Below are positions 48,063 through 60,830 of a DNA stretch of 64,000 bases, in pieces; position 1 is the first letter of the stretch; the number at the start of each line of letters is the position of its first letter. The position numbers and the translations under genes were made by a program. The DNA is from Nautilus pompilius (lineage: Eukaryota > Mollusca > Cephalopoda > Nautilida > Nautilidae), in assembly GCA_018389105.1 (NCBI GenBank), contig JACATO010000062.1, forward strand, positions 1-64,000. Reading direction: 5' to 3'. The notes under the pieces were generated by a model. That model made no database searches. It was given only the letters and a program-made list of their open reading frames with translations, and was not told where the DNA came from.

Positions 48063-49257
48063 ATATTTTATTTCGTAAAAACTTGGTGAACTTTCAAGAA
48101 CGAAGAGCAGTTTATCCTTTTTATTGGCGCCCTAAGGTTGGCCAGGGCAACGAAACCATCGGCAGGACATTGTAAAGACCCCCCCATGGGGCCACTTTAG
48201 ATAATAATTAAATTAGAACAAAATAAAAGTAAATAAAAACTAATTCCCGATATAGAAATCCGCCGTTTATCTTTCTGTCGTGTAAAGCAAAGAACAGTTC
48301 TTCCTCTATACCAAACCAGTTGATCGCCAAGGTGGGGCTTAAATCCCAGACGGAACCGGCTGCTCCGGTTAAGTCCCGCGCCTAAAAAAATGAAGAGTTG
48401 TAGTAGGAAGTACCAGGGTGCCTGGTGGTGGGTGGTCGACGAGTAACTGGCTGCACTTCGACCACCATCCAGAAGCCGCCCCTCCAAACTGTGCCCGAGG
48501 GACTCGCTCGGTCACCAGGGCTGATGCCCCAACAACCTATCTATCTTTCCAATCTCGACGTCCAGACGGGAGTCCGCAAAACAAGAAATATCCTGCCGTT
48601 AATACAAAACAAATAGATGTACCAGGGACATATTATACAGTGTTGGAAATAGTTATAGAAACACGCATAGAGTACACGAATATAAGGAGTAGTTCTATGT
48701 ACAGACAGGAGGCATTTTGAGAGTTGCAGCAGCCTTTTTACATTCCAGATACTTTTCCACCTCATTGTCTGCACGTTTTGGGGGTCATTGCCATGTTTGG
48801 AATGCCACGATGGATGAGAACCCGGCTGTATCTGTGGGCAGCTAATATATCTTTGAGTTTATGGAAACCTTTGACCCCCATTGGTTGATACGCAGCCTCA
48901 CGCCTGATACAACGATATCACTGCCTGTACCTGTATAATTCTCCTGAGGTGACATTTTCAGATCGATCGCATGGCAACCAACCGCATATGAACACATGAC
49001 TGTAATTCATTTCTACACGAGATGTGATTCTACCACGTGTTATTTAAACTTTATATCCAGTCCTTTCTTTGTTTCCAATACTAATCTTTATTAAAATTTA
49101 TAATTCGCTATTGCTTAAGACATCTTATTTTCGCCTGATTAACAAATAAAGGTCTCAGATACGTAGTTTAGCAGTGAAACTGTTTTAAAGCAATAGTCAG
49201 GAATATCACGGAACGGGATTTATATACTTAACAACAACAACAACAACAAAAGCATTT
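48063..49257. other. Non-coding, contains dispersed repeat copy B
   Basis: No gene recognised. Copy B of the dispersed repeat is at 48,969-49,081, and a short AAC run is at about 49,231-49,249. Confidence 0.5.
48969..49081. repeat. Dispersed repeat, copy B
   Basis: Shares ordered words 'gcatggcaaccaa', 'gattctaccacgtgt' and 'tttccaatac' with copy A at 44,454-44,589, in the same orientation. Confidence 0.55.
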
Positions 49258-49959
49258 TCAGATATTGTTATATCGTTGATTTCTGGGTAATTTCGCGAAA
49301 TTTAAAGTGTCGGAGGAGTTCTCATCAATGGCGTCGCCACATGTGTAGCGAGCGCACCGTATACGAAGTTCCCGAGTACCGGACTTCATGGTCTGAGATT
49401 TTCCAAACGTTGCCAAAACACCGAGATGATTGACGATGTGTAGAGGAACGCAGTTGGAAGACTGCAAGCTGGGATGCCTAAGACCAATTTTAACCAACCG
49501 GAAGCGCCGGAGACAGACCAAGATCAGGAAGGACCGCATGTGACGTTGACGGCCTAGAGTATCTCTGGGCGACGCTGGACATCTGATCAGACCGTCGAAG
49601 GCCGCGCTAGCGGAGGCTAATATCCGGCCGCATTGATCGGAGGAGGCGGAAAAGGTTTTGATCTCCTGACCCATCTGCACGAGTGAGATCGGCTCCGCTG
49701 GTTTCGGTGGCATGAGATTTGGCTTTTGATGCGGGAAACGACGTGGTGTTTTCCAGCGATAAATCTTGTTTTCTGCCCCAAAAATGGCCCTGGCCTTGAC
49801 AGACTTGGTGAAGGGACTGTTGCGTCTGATGTCGGGGCGGGTGGAGACGTATAGCGTTACCACACGCTGCTGAAGTGGAGACTGATGTTGTCTCCTATAG
49901 CGGAATGGATGCTGGGTCAAGACAGAGCCTGGCCTCACGCCACCAGGGTATCCCGACAA
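49258..49959 (-). CDS. Anonymous 233-codon open frame
   Basis: The longest non-repetitive open frame outside transposons. It is basic, rich in Arg and Ser, with no domain I recognise, no signal peptide and no membrane segment. Local GC content is near half, so a stop-free run of this length is unlikely by chance but possible in 64 kb and six frames. No intron borders or neighbouring exons support it. It may be an exon, a worn transposon fragment, or chance. Confidence 0.15.
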   Translation of the reverse strand: MSGYPGGVRPGSVLTQHPFRYRRQHQSPLQQRVVTLYVSTRPDIRRNSPFTKSVKARAIFGAENKIYRWKTPRRFPHQKPNLMPPKPAEPISLVQMGQEIKTFSASSDQCGRILASASAAFDGLIRCPASPRDTLGRQRHMRSFLILVCLRRFRLVKIGLRHPSLQSSNCVPLHIVNHLGVLATFGKSQTMKSGTRELRIRCARYTCGDAIDENSSDTLNFAKLPRNQRYNNI

Positions 49960-52518
49960 CCCGGCCTTTCTGGTGACCGGACCCCGCCGTCGGTCTCGGG
50001 GAGAGGCCCCTTACGACGACGACGACCCGTGAAAAGATGCCGGGAGCATTTTCAGGCCAGCTGCGGTGGCGCGCACACGGGAAACCAAACCCCACGTGGA
50101 ACCCCGTGTCTTCACATCGCCATGGTAACTACACATACTGTAGGTGAATACATTTACCTACCTAACATCGCTGTTGCCTGAGAGTAATGGCAAATAAAGC
50201 AGATAAATAACAATCAACGTCAGAACGTAGTCTGAATGTGATTTTCTGCGGACGTAGTGTTCTTTAACTGGGATTCTGTTTGAGAAGTTGTGAGCCTTAC
50301 CCCGACCTCTGGAGAATAGGGGTCCCTGCTGGAGCGTACAGCGCGAGCAGGGTTAATTGACTGCTCACTGTACTGAGCAATTATCTGGAAATTAGATAAT
50401 AACAGTCGTCAGGGGTTTAAGAAGAAAATCGGTTCCGATTTCCTGAAAACGATTCCTGAGAGCCTTCACTCTTTAATAGATAACAGTTTGCTTATCTTCA
50501 TCTGATTATAGCATCATTGAAAGAGCCGGAAGCCGAAAAGCCAAGAGTAGGCTAATAATAATAATAATAAATCTAAATATTCCTTTTTATATCATAACTT
50601 CTAATTCTGTAACGAAGCTTGGGAAAGAGTTTCAGTCACACGTAGTAACAATTACTTTTTGTCTGACATCAGGATAGAAGATGGTTCAAGAAGTTAAAGA
50701 AATTTGCTGTAAACTTATCAATGATAATGCAATGTGAAAGCGATACAATTTGCCTGGTAAACTGAGTGGGAGGGGATAGAGAGAGAGTGTGTGTATTATA
50801 ATAACTGATCAGGGGCCTGGATGATGCTGCCAGAATGTTCTCTGTACAGGCAGCGAGTTTACCGAAGACGTGGGAACGTTATATTACTCTATGTCTCTGG
50901 CATATGGACCGCTTGATGGAGACAGTTTAATGGAATGGGGTGGGGTGGGCCTTACGACCATCGCATAGATCTGGTGCCTATTCGGGGTAATCTCACTTGA
51001 AGATGTTGCCGTGATGTTATTCTGCAGAGTCACGTGTACTCTTCGCGACTGTTCAAAGCGACGTGGCCCAGCAGATCAGTGCCCGATCACACATGAAACA
51101 AAACCGGTATGGACTTCTTACGGGCATAGATTATCCAAGTGGCATCTTGGCTCCTTACAATCCCCGAGTATCGCTCCTATAAAGCACCACGGGATGAAAT
51201 GTATAAACGATATCGTCGAACCGATTCAAAACCACAGGTTCTGAAACAGCAGAGCATTGCAAGGCATCTGGAGAAATATTCTGCAAAGCGAAGAGAATTA
51301 ATTATACAGAACCCTCATTAATTGCAGGACACGCAGAAGTCATGCCTGCCCGAAGTGAGCAGGCCCGCTTCTGTCTGGGCTCGTCTGTTCAGATGCCACT
51401 TGAAATTACCAATTTTGTTTTGTAAATTGAGGACCTCACTACATTTTGCATACATAAAGAGACTAGGCCTGAGTGGATGGGTCGCCAAGCTTTAAAGAGC
51501 ACCTGTCTATTCTGGAACCGTAATAGGCGGTGGCAAGACACGACTGAGGTCTAATAAAGCCCTTTGCCCTATGTAAGGCAGGAATACGATGACAGAACTG
51601 CGGAGGAGACCAACGACCCTGGTCTGCAGAATCGCAGCCCATTTCCTGACACAATTAGGAGTCCCGGAAAGAAGTGTCTCGCGCACAGTGTCGAGGTTAC
51701 TGTCCCTTTGTAGACCAAGAACTGTGACCACCCGGTGACCCAATTTTCACTCCATACCATTATGTACAGGCCACCGTATTTCATTTTCGGTTTGCAGATG
51801 ATTTAGTGAACACTTCTGCGTTGGACGGCGCCATACCCAACCAACCAAGCAAGACCGCTGTCTGAAAACACCGAGGACTTGACAGAAAGTTGTACTGTTT
51901 CAAGGGGCAGCAGGTCGTGTTAACGTGTATTGCTCATTGCAGTCGAGGACTGACATTGCGCGGATCGTAAACTGTACCCCATGCTGTGGAGACAACGTTT
52001 GATGATTCCCATGGACATTTTCCGCACGTTCTGCCATGCCTGCGGTCGATTTGAAGGTTTCCGGTGGTCTTAAGGATTCCTTTGTACCAGACAACGACTC
52101 TGCTAACAGTTACGATGTGCCTTGGAAACCCCCCCCCTCCAGCTTGGACCAGTGTCTCGCTGCCAAAGTGTGCGTGCGCCCTTTTCTTCCATCAGTTCCC
52201 GTAAACCTCCCGTTTGTGGCATGAATGTCTGCGGACTGAAGATTCCTCAGCCTGCATCCATGCGGACTCAGGGGTGAGATCTCCTTATACACGTACACAA
52301 AGAAACACGTGTGTTTGCGTCTAACTACGCACTCAGTTTTGGGATGTGCTTAAGATGGCCAGGACGAAATGTTTTCAAAGACTAGAACTTGCTCCAGAGA
52401 CAGTCACTGGTCTTACCTTATAAATGAAGATCCATCACTAAATAGAAGGATATCTCACGCGGACGAACCGGATAAGCAATAACCCCGAACCTCAAGTGCG
52501 CTCGCTCTCTCATATATA
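49960..52518. other. Mostly non-coding, one weak candidate frame
   Basis: CpG-rich at 49,960-50,120 and AT-richer after that. The frame at 51,139-51,321 is listed separately. Three overlapping short minus frames at 51,463-51,784 share no recognisable domain. Nothing else is supported. Confidence 0.4.
51139..51321 (+). CDS. Anonymous short frame, possible exon
   Basis: About 60 codons with balanced, charged composition (motifs YKAPRDEMYKRYRR and RHLEKYSAKRRELI), unlike the low-complexity frames nearby. It is preceded by 'acgggcatag', which could be a weak acceptor, and ends with TAA at about 51,321. No homologue comes to mind and no partner exon was found. Confidence 0.15.
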   Translation: MASWLLTIPEYRSYKAPRDEMYKRYRRTDSKPQVLKQQSIARHLEKYSAKRRELIIQNPH

Positions 52519-53092
52519 TAGTTATTCAAACAGAATGAACCGATTTCATGACGCATTACTTCAGTTCTGAAGCATCGTCATGGAATGAGTCAGTGACCAT
52601 TTGAAAGAGGAGTTTTCTAAGTTTTGATTGGCTGCCACAGGGGGGCGCTGTAGTCGCGTCATTCCTCCGGCAACGTTCAGTTGTTTGTTTACCCTCAGAA
52701 TGGCGAGTCCTCAGCAAAAGGCGTTTTGCGTTCTCGAGTTTGCGAAAACAAAATCGGTTGTCACGGTGCAGCGTGATTTTTTCTTATGGGGACATGTAAA
52801 AGATGGCGTTTATGATCCACCGCTACCCACTAACCTCGATGACCTTAAACATCGAATAACAACAGCGATCAACTCAGTGGATCGTGATAATGCTGATACG
52901 CGTCTGGGAGGAATTCTCTTATCGCATTGATGTTGCCCGTGCTGCAGATGGTGGCCGCATTGAACACTTGTGAGGCAGGAAATAAAACTTGATTGTGAGT
53001 AGAATACCTGTGACTCACCTGGAGTTTTCTATTGCTTTTCCTTATTAAAATATTGCGAAATGAAATCGGTTCATTCTTTTTGAATAACCCTG
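52519..53092 (+). mobile_element. Internally deleted Tc1/mariner-like element
   Basis: About 570 bp with inverted ends: GTTATTCAAA plus AGAATGAACCGATTTCA on the left (from 52,521) and the reverse complement on the right (53,060-53,092, with CAGG before GTTATTC). It lies in TA-rich flanks, as expected for TA-targeting elements; the exact left base is uncertain because CAGG is missing there. It contains only the two ends of a transposase gene, so it is a non-autonomous deletion derivative. Confidence 0.85.
52700..52973 (+). pseudogene. Transposase remnant: N-terminus fused to C-terminus
   Basis: From ATG at 52,700 the frame reads MASPQQKAFCVLEFAKTKSV, the usual start of the DNA-binding part. 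It then jumps directly to FFLWGHVKDGVYDPPLPTN, which in full-length relatives lies just after the third catalytic Asp. The join is in a T run (QRDFF), fitting deletion by short homology. A frame change near 52,890 moves the reading to VWEEFSYRID and GGRIEHL, ending at TGA 52,971-52,973. The whole catalytic core is absent, so there is no enzyme activity. Confidence 0.85.
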
Positions 53093-54037
53093 TATATATA
53101 TATATATATATAGTGAAGTAAAATATTCCTTTTTACGAATTTCCAAAAACGACTCTTATAACTCGCTCAAATAGATATCGTCTTTTTGTGATCAGTTAGT
53201 GTACATAATTAGCAAGACAGTTCCTACAGCGGCACATCTTCAGTTTGCGCAAATACCCAGATATTTCGCAGGTTATTTTTTTTTTTTTTTACGGCGAGTT
53301 AGACACTTTTTGTCCCATTTACAACCAATCTCGCCATCTTTGGCGTCAACCCGCTCTCCGGAACAATCGGCGGGCTGCGGAGACGGGTGTTCGGCCAGAC
53401 GGTGGTAAAGCGCTCAGACAGAGGAGTGTGGTGTGTGGGGGGAGTTCAGGAACATCTGAAGCAGAAAGCTATGCACTTTATTTCAAAACTCAAAATAACA
53501 ACAACAAAAAAGAAGAGAGAGAAGAAAAAGGAAACGGAAAGACTCGAGTAAGTGGACGCTTCGGGTTACAAAAGAGTTGGAAGCAGAAAAATGAATATGG
53601 CGTAGTTTGAGTTTAGCTGGCGTGCCATGGATTCTTGGAGCTCTACTATTCTCTAGTTATGGTTTCCGATATCAAAGGATTGCTGTTTTGTATTAACTCA
53701 ACATTTATCGCGCATGAGGGCTGCATGGAAATCGGATACGTGAGATGCGGTACAGTAGTAGACGGGAAATGCTATTACTGAATAAAGGGGACCAATTATC
53801 GGGGTCTATTCTGGTTGACGGCCGGCCTCGTCACACAACAAACGGCGTCTCTCTTTCATTAAAAAAAGAAAATGATTAAAAAATGTAATGCAATTTGAAG
53901 ATGACCTGTAATATTCCAGCTGAGTCTCTTTCTGAATTGCGCGAAAAATAGGAGAAAAATCAGGAATATTTAGAAGGAAGTGGAGTTTCTGAGTTATATT
54001 CCTATTTAAATCTCGTTTTCTCGTAATTACCGCATCT
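53093..54037. other. Non-coding, no gene seen
   Basis: TA repeat at 53,092-53,112 next to the transposon end, then mixed sequence with a T run at 53,277-53,290. No supported coding region. Confidence 0.5.
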
Positions 54038-54110
54038 TTGGGTCAGTGTGTGTGTGCGTGTGGTGTGTGTGTGTGTGCGTGCGTGTGTGTGTGCTGTGTG
54101 TGTGTGCGCC
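54038..54110. repeat. TG-rich microsatellite
   Basis: TG/CG/GTG mixtures, followed 40 bases later by an AAT tract. Cys/Val-rich open frames across it are artefacts. Confidence 0.9.
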
Positions 54111-54152
54111 ATATAGGCGACCAAGGTACTTTGCTGATATCTTTCAATAATC

Positions 54153-54227
<75 letters not shown>

Positions 54228-54228
54228 T
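54153..54228. repeat. AAT microsatellite
   Basis: About 25 AAT triplets with one interruption (AAG) at about 54,185. It gives poly-Asn and poly-Ile artefact frames. Confidence 0.95.
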
Positions 54229-54520
54229 TGATGCCAGCTGGATTCACCGTTGTTGTTTTTTCTTGTTTTTCGGCAGATCAAGCGCATTGCTAGCAAAACG
54301 AAACGGTTCTGGAACTTCGAAATCTACAGGATTTAGGGATGGGATCCTTCAAACGAACACCAGACCGATACAGAGGCAAGCCAGAATCAGCGCCAGCTCG
54401 GTCGGACCCGTCAGGCCACAGGTGGGAGGGAAATGTTAGACTTTTGATTCGTTTCTCATATATTATGCGAATTTAGTTACCAAGCGAACACCTGAACGTT
54501 CTGGAGAGCGGGTGGGTGAG

Positions 54521-54523
54521 GAT

Positions 54524-54565
<42 letters not shown>

Positions 54566-54818
54566 AGGGGGTGGGTGAGATAGCGAGAGAGAGAGATGGA
54601 GAGATGGAGAGAGAGAGAGAGAGAGAGATGGAGAGAGGGGGTGGTGAGATAGCGAGAGAGAGAGATGGAGAGATGGAGAGAGAGAGAGAGAGAGAGATGA
54701 GAGCGAGAGAGAGAGAGAGAGAGAAGAGGGGGGGGTGGATGAGATAGAGAGAGAGAGAGATGTGAGCGGAGAGATGGAGGAGAGAGAGAGAGTGATGGAG
54801 GAGCGGGGTGGGTGAGAT

Positions 54819-54855
<37 letters not shown>
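54521..54855. repeat. GA/GATGGA tandem tract
   Basis: GA runs with a repeated block 'gagatagcgagagag' plus 'gatggagagatgg' and a 'ggtgggtgagatag' variant, giving an irregular higher-order repeat. Purine-rich on the plus strand. Confidence 0.9.
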
Positions 54856-54856
<1 letters not shown>

Positions 54857-57800
54857 CGATGCACTTTCCTGGTTTGCTATGAGATGGGTTAATTATGTCC
54901 AGCTCCACGAACCGAGCGGGCATCAGAGTAGTGGCTGGACCGGGATGGTCGGAGTCGCCGGAAGACGACATTCATTCGGAAAGCTGTGACGTCACAGCCA
55001 GATTTCACGCTACCCGGACGAGTGGCGATCCTGCTGGATCTGCTTTACGGCGATCTTTAAAATCCCAGTCAAGAGATACCGCATTCAGCCGCCGATCGCG
55101 TGGGATGCTGATAAAACTGGATGCGGCAGAAAAGAAACCGTGCTCTCGCACGCCGACTCTCACTAGCCCGTCCCTGACCCCTGCCCCGCTAGTTTATCCC
55201 CCCCTTTTTTTTTAATTTGGACAAATGTTCAGTTTGCATTTTCTTTATATTCATTAAAGATCCGTCGGTGATCACCGCCCCTCTGTCGGGTTTGTCGGAC
55301 GTATGGACAGGCAGGTACCCTCCCCTCTGGTCCGGATCGGAGCCGCGTCGAAGTCTGCCCGTTCGTTAAAGCGGAGAGAAATGTCAGTGCGGAAATAGGC
55401 CCTCCTCCCTCTCCCGCGTGAAAACCGGATTCCAGTCTCAGCCTCCCTATCTGTGAAACCCCTTTCTTCAGCCTGTAGCTTTATTTGTCTGATGGCGGCT
55501 CAGACAGTAAGACGTCATCACGTCACTCACACGCAGCGACGTCTGACAGCGCATATTAAGAAGAAGACTCCCTAGAGCCGCCGGGGAAGATACAGGTGAT
55601 CAGTCAAGAGCCCGATAAATAATTCTGCTCTTCCGACCGTCTGACGGGCGGTATCCGTGCCAAGGCAGCAGCAGCAGCAGCCGCCATCCATCCATCCATC
55701 CATCCCTCCCTCCCCGACCGAGATCGCCTGACGTAACTATCCGCTGTGGCCTCGATCGCCTTCCTGTCGAGTTCCTCCTCTTCTACCGAAGTTCTGATGA
55801 GATTTCGTCCTTCGAGTGGAAGGGAAGAGAAAGCAAAAACCAGTTCGACTGCGTGTTTTCGATAGATCGTCACGCAGATGTCCCCGCCTCCGCCCTTCTC
55901 CGTCGCAGCCTTTTATCTAAAAAGTTCAGTTATTGTCATTAAAGTTGATAAAATATTACCTTTATTTTCAAAGCATCGATTAAACGGTCGATTTTCATGC
56001 TCTTATTCTTGCTGCCTTTTAGAGAGAGAAAAAAAGGAAATCGATAATCAATCGTTTGCAGATTCGCAAGCCACGGACAAATATTGGACTACAAGTACCC
56101 TGCCCTACCATTATCATTTGGAAACCCGCTATTATTACAAAATATTATTTCGTTGACGAAAACAGAAAATAAAGGAAAATAGAACCAGTTTTCCAGCTCA
56201 AAGAGCCTCGAAACCTGTCTAAGTTTGAATCAGCAAAGTTTTGTATGATGGTCTGGACCATCATCCCACCCCTGTCTGCATCTGTGTGAAGGATTTTCAA
56301 AATTTCATCACATTCGCAGTGGGTGGACGCGTCGGATTAATATCAACTTTGGAATACTCAGGCTCAAAAGTGAATTTCCTAATTCCCCTTTCAGACCGTG
56401 GTTCACACAAAAGGCTTGAAAATAGCGCCATCCTTCTGAAGAGTATTGAATTTGAATATTGGTCAGCTTTTCCAGTACAATAGTAGAAAATGCCTCTTTA
56501 AAATGGAGATGTACTCGGATGAATGGAGTAGACTTTCGAAAAATACCAATTGTCTATTTCTCTCACACCATACTGCAGCCTTTACCGTGATGCTCGAGCC
56601 TGCATAACGAACCTCTCGGGTTGAGAGTCTATGTAGGGCTTCTCTGAGCGCAGGTGCGACTTTCAAGCATGAATTACTAGACCCTGAACTTATCGGAGAA
56701 GTGTACACGCCGCCATTACTCAAAGGTATAGCCAGAGAAGGCGGCCTGCTGTTTTTTGTTGTTTGTTTCTGTTGAATGGACAATGTCAGGAAGAGTCTTA
56801 AGGATATGCGTGGGTTTGGCGACTGTTACCATCAATCAAGGCCTTCCAGGTTTACAATAATATTGGCTACAAATCTGCGAGTAATGTCGAGATATTTGGC
56901 AATCTGTCGCTGACTCTAGCCATCCCTGAATGACACACACACACATATATATCACAACATCGGGTAAATGAAGGAATATCGCAGTATCTACCTGTTTTTT
57001 CAGCTTGGTGGCAGTATACATTGGTTATCTGCCTAACTCGACGTCCAGTATACCAGCGTCACAGCCAAAACATATAGATTTAGATTAGATTTATGTATTT
57101 ATTTGGGTGGCCAAATTAATATGACATAGCACTGTTTCGTTCTATTTGTAATAAGCGTTGTGATGGTTAATAGTTTTTGCTTCCGTTCTTGAAGTTTGGC
57201 TGAGTAGAAATAAAGATTAAAACTCGTATCTAAATTTATAAACCCCTAATATTGTCGTAGAGGATGGGCTCCGCAGGTTGTAAAATGCCCTGGACACACC
57301 TCGAGGTGCCCCAACGACCTATGGATTATGGGACAAGTGAAGTAAATTGGCTGCCTCAGAACAGGGCTTAGGCTAATCAAGGAATATAGCTGCGCTTATT
57401 GTACCAGTTATTTTACACATTGGCATGGAATTCTGTTTTGTTCACTTAGTCTGACTACATTTTTTGTCGACGTAATAAAGTTTTTTAAACGAAAGGAACT
57501 AATTTTATAACAGAGTTCGGCGCGCAGAGCGTTCAAGAACAAAGATCCAAGTCAGCTTGTAGTCTTTTAAAGACAAAAACGTTGGAACTATCTATGATTT
57601 ATACCTAAAGATGTCTGAACCAATTTGTAAAAGTAGTTTTTAGAGTGCGGAATAAGTTAACTTTGATAAACGGTTCGATGTCAATGACTGTTTGCTCTCT
57701 CTCCGGCCGGAGAAGGATGGTGAACTCTAAGCCATGATAACTTTTTGGTATCGAACAAACCAAAGGATAAAACGTAAAAGATCATACGAAAAAAGTTCAT

Positions 57801-60619
57801 CTAATAACGATAGCAGATTAAATGCGAGTCCAATCTCTTTCATCAGTCGGTCACCATTTATTAAAAACAATAGCAAAACATCGTTGCTTTTTAAAAATTA
57901 AATATTATCTACCGTGGTAACGTTTTTATATTGTGAAATTGCTTTTGGATAGTTGGATTTATCCAAAATCATCCAAGAAAATTTTGGCATATAGATGTTG
58001 CATTTATTTATTAAACTGAAAAGAGATTTTTTTTTAAAAAAAATTGGTGAGTTATAGTAATCGCCTATGTTTTCCATCGTTATATTATTGCTCATCACTG
58101 AAATAGTTTTGAAGCCACAGATATTTTGTTTTAAAATAACTAAAGAAAGTTACCAGGTGAAGAGATTTGTTATAGTAACCGTTTTCCGTCTAATAGCCAG
58201 CGACGAGAATCGTATTCCTTCCTGTTTTAGTGAGAATACAGATCGACTATTGATCTACACATCGAACATACATCCTCCACCTGCGACCATTTATCCCCAT
58301 CTCTTCCTATCGCTGGCGCTTCCAGCCCAACGTTTGATTTCGGTGTTTATCAGGTTATGATCACATTTAATGACATTTTGGACGTCCAGTCTATCTCGAC
58401 GCCTTTGTTGGTTCATGATAATATATATTAAACATGAAAATTATTTCGTTTAAAGTGGATATAACCTACAAAAACATGCTCAACCAAGATAAAGATTCAA
58501 GTATGAAAAATGTCAGCAAACACAAATTGCGAACGAAAGTTCAATGATTGTTAATAATAAGAAAGTTAAAAGTCTCTTCGAATAAAACTAATCAACTTGA
58601 TCACATTATTCCTTCTTTAAAAAATGTTTCAGGTAAGTAATTTAACGTATGGTCTTTTAAATAATGAACATAAAGGTATTGAGTAAAAGACTTCGTGACA
58701 AGCATAGAACGTGTAGTAGAACAATCTAATGTTGTCCAAGAATAACATTTAGGACCGTGTTGAACAAACCTTTTTCAGAAAAGATTCCACAACGATTTCG
58801 TTAAGATAGAAATGTCTCTGTCTCAAAAGCTGACAGAAGCAATGCTATTGTTCTGAAGTATATTCTCTCGTTTGTGTAGTTTACAAGAAATTCGTGAGTA
58901 CAAGTTTCTTTGAAGACCTGTTTATTCTGGATGAGATTAAACAATTCAAGACATTTCAAAGTTATTGATTAAAGAATTGTCAATTCTACTTGGAAAAAAT
59001 AGTCACGGTAAACAAATTATAGATTTTATTAGTGTTAATACCAAAAAAAGTAAATAAAGATTCTTCTTTGCTACTTCATTATCAGATATCATGTTTTTCT
59101 TAAATTTATGCCTTTCTAACATTTTCCTCAGTTTATGACATTGTCAGAGTTTTCTACATGTTTAGGAATTCAGCTATGGTAGCCAATTTTCCATAGTGGA
59201 TCTTGAAATTCTTTAATCTTATTCTTATTCTCCTAAATTTTGGTTCCAATATTTAGATAACATCTTCATGATAGTGGATGTACAACAACCAGATTTTTAA
59301 TACTAATAATTTCTTATTTTTAAATGAGTTTTATAGTGGAAAAAAATATCCTTTACCGTTTGTGAATATTATCTTTAGCGAATTCTCTACTGATGCTGAC
59401 AGTTATGTAGATTTTTATTTTGAATATCGGATTAGTCATAAAGAACCAGTCATTACCTCGCTAGATCGGAGAGAACCATTCCCGGTCATCACCTAAGGTA
59501 GTTCCATTATTCATGCAGATTGTCCTGTAACGATGAATTACCTCATCTGTGATATATTATTGTTAAAGCTGCAAATAATTGTATTCTCAGGAAAAACTAT
59601 AATGTGAAAAATAAAATTTGCCATGTATTATAAAATCTTGTCAGCAGAGTTTTGGAGAACGTCAAGGCTCGAGTCAATCATATTCAGAAAATTGGTTCTT
59701 TGCTGAACAGAAGAAACCCTTTTTCAGGGCCAGCAGCATAAAGTTTGAAGGTTGGGCTAACCGTTAAATTATTCAAGCTTTTTAATTCGTGAGCTAATCT
59801 GGCGAGCCACGATTTCATTTCTGATCGCTGGTTGGGGTTCTCGAGGTATAGACGTCTGGATCAACCTATTATAATCGTCGTAACGTGACAGGCTTCTACG
59901 TTAGACTGCAGTTCAAAGCTTATAACGTTGATTATAATCTCACCTATACGTTTACTTAAAAAAAAAAACTACTGGTGCTGTAACACTATCCCCGGTGTTC
60001 TACCCTACTTTTAAAGAATATTTGCGTGTGAACATGGATTTATGATCTTTCAAGTCACCCTTTTAAGTATTCTAATAATTATTTTCTTCTGTATAAAGGG
60101 CAAACTTTTCCCGCTATATCTAAAACGATCACAGGCCTAGCTAAGTTTTAACGTGGACATGTCTTCTAAGAAGATAGATATCCGCTGGATTTATTTCCTT
60201 TATCGAGATTAGAACAAAGAAAAACCATCAAAAGAGAATAGAGCTTCGAATTCTGAACCAAGTGAAAGTTTCTCATCGATTAATACATAGTGCAACACGA
60301 TCAGCTGAACATGGAGCCTTTTCTCACCTATTTTTCTTTCTGTCCACACGATACGAGCACTTAATCTACTTTAAGTTAATCCAAAGAGACAGGCATCGGT
60401 CTTAAGCTATGCAAGGCTCCGAGCGAAGATCGATGTTTATGAATACAATTTTTTAAATAACTTATACAATTACCATTGACCAGCTAGCTCTGCTTGCAAC
60501 CCTGTCCATTTATTTACATTACAATTCTCCACTGCACTATCTTTTTCTTATAGTAGCAAGTTCCACTCTTGGCCAGCACGTAATAATTACCCTTTTAATA
60601 TGTTGCCCTCCGCCACCGA
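54856..60619. other. Intergenic, no gene seen
   Basis: CpG-rich up to about 55,900, including a CAG then CATC simple repeat at about 55,668-55,707; increasingly AT-rich after 56,000. Open frames (up to 106 codons) have no recognisable domain and no splice context. The CpG-rich part could be regulatory, but no transcript is supported. Confidence 0.45.
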
Positions 60620-60830
60620 GATAGGCAGAACTCACGCACGGGATTGTTTGCGGTGGTGAAACTTCATTCTTACGCCGTGGAAGGAAATCGGAGAACTCTG
60701 GGAAAACCTACGTGATCGGGCTGGTGCAGAAAAGCGAGACCGTGCCAGGGTGACAGTGCGGCGGTCTCGGCTGGGATTCGAACTCGGGTCCTCGATCTAG
60801 CGGTTTATATATAGACCTAAACTTATTCCC
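60620..60830 (-). repeat. SINE-like element with tRNA B-box
   Basis: The minus strand has GAGTTCGAATCCCAGCC, a near-perfect tRNA B-box, followed downstream by GTAGGTTTTCCCAGAG and TTCTCCGATTTCCTTCCAC, which correspond to the core of a widespread animal SINE. The A-box end is missing or worn. It shares this layout with 30,686-30,800. Confidence 0.5.

Noticed and set aside
54038..54971. Frames with poly-Asn, poly-Ile, Cys/Val or Ser/Leu runs
   Set aside because: They are products of TG, AAT and GA microsatellites.
59278..59496. 72-codon plus frame in AT-rich DNA
   Set aside because: Asn/Phe/Tyr-rich, as expected from AT-rich sequence, with no other support.
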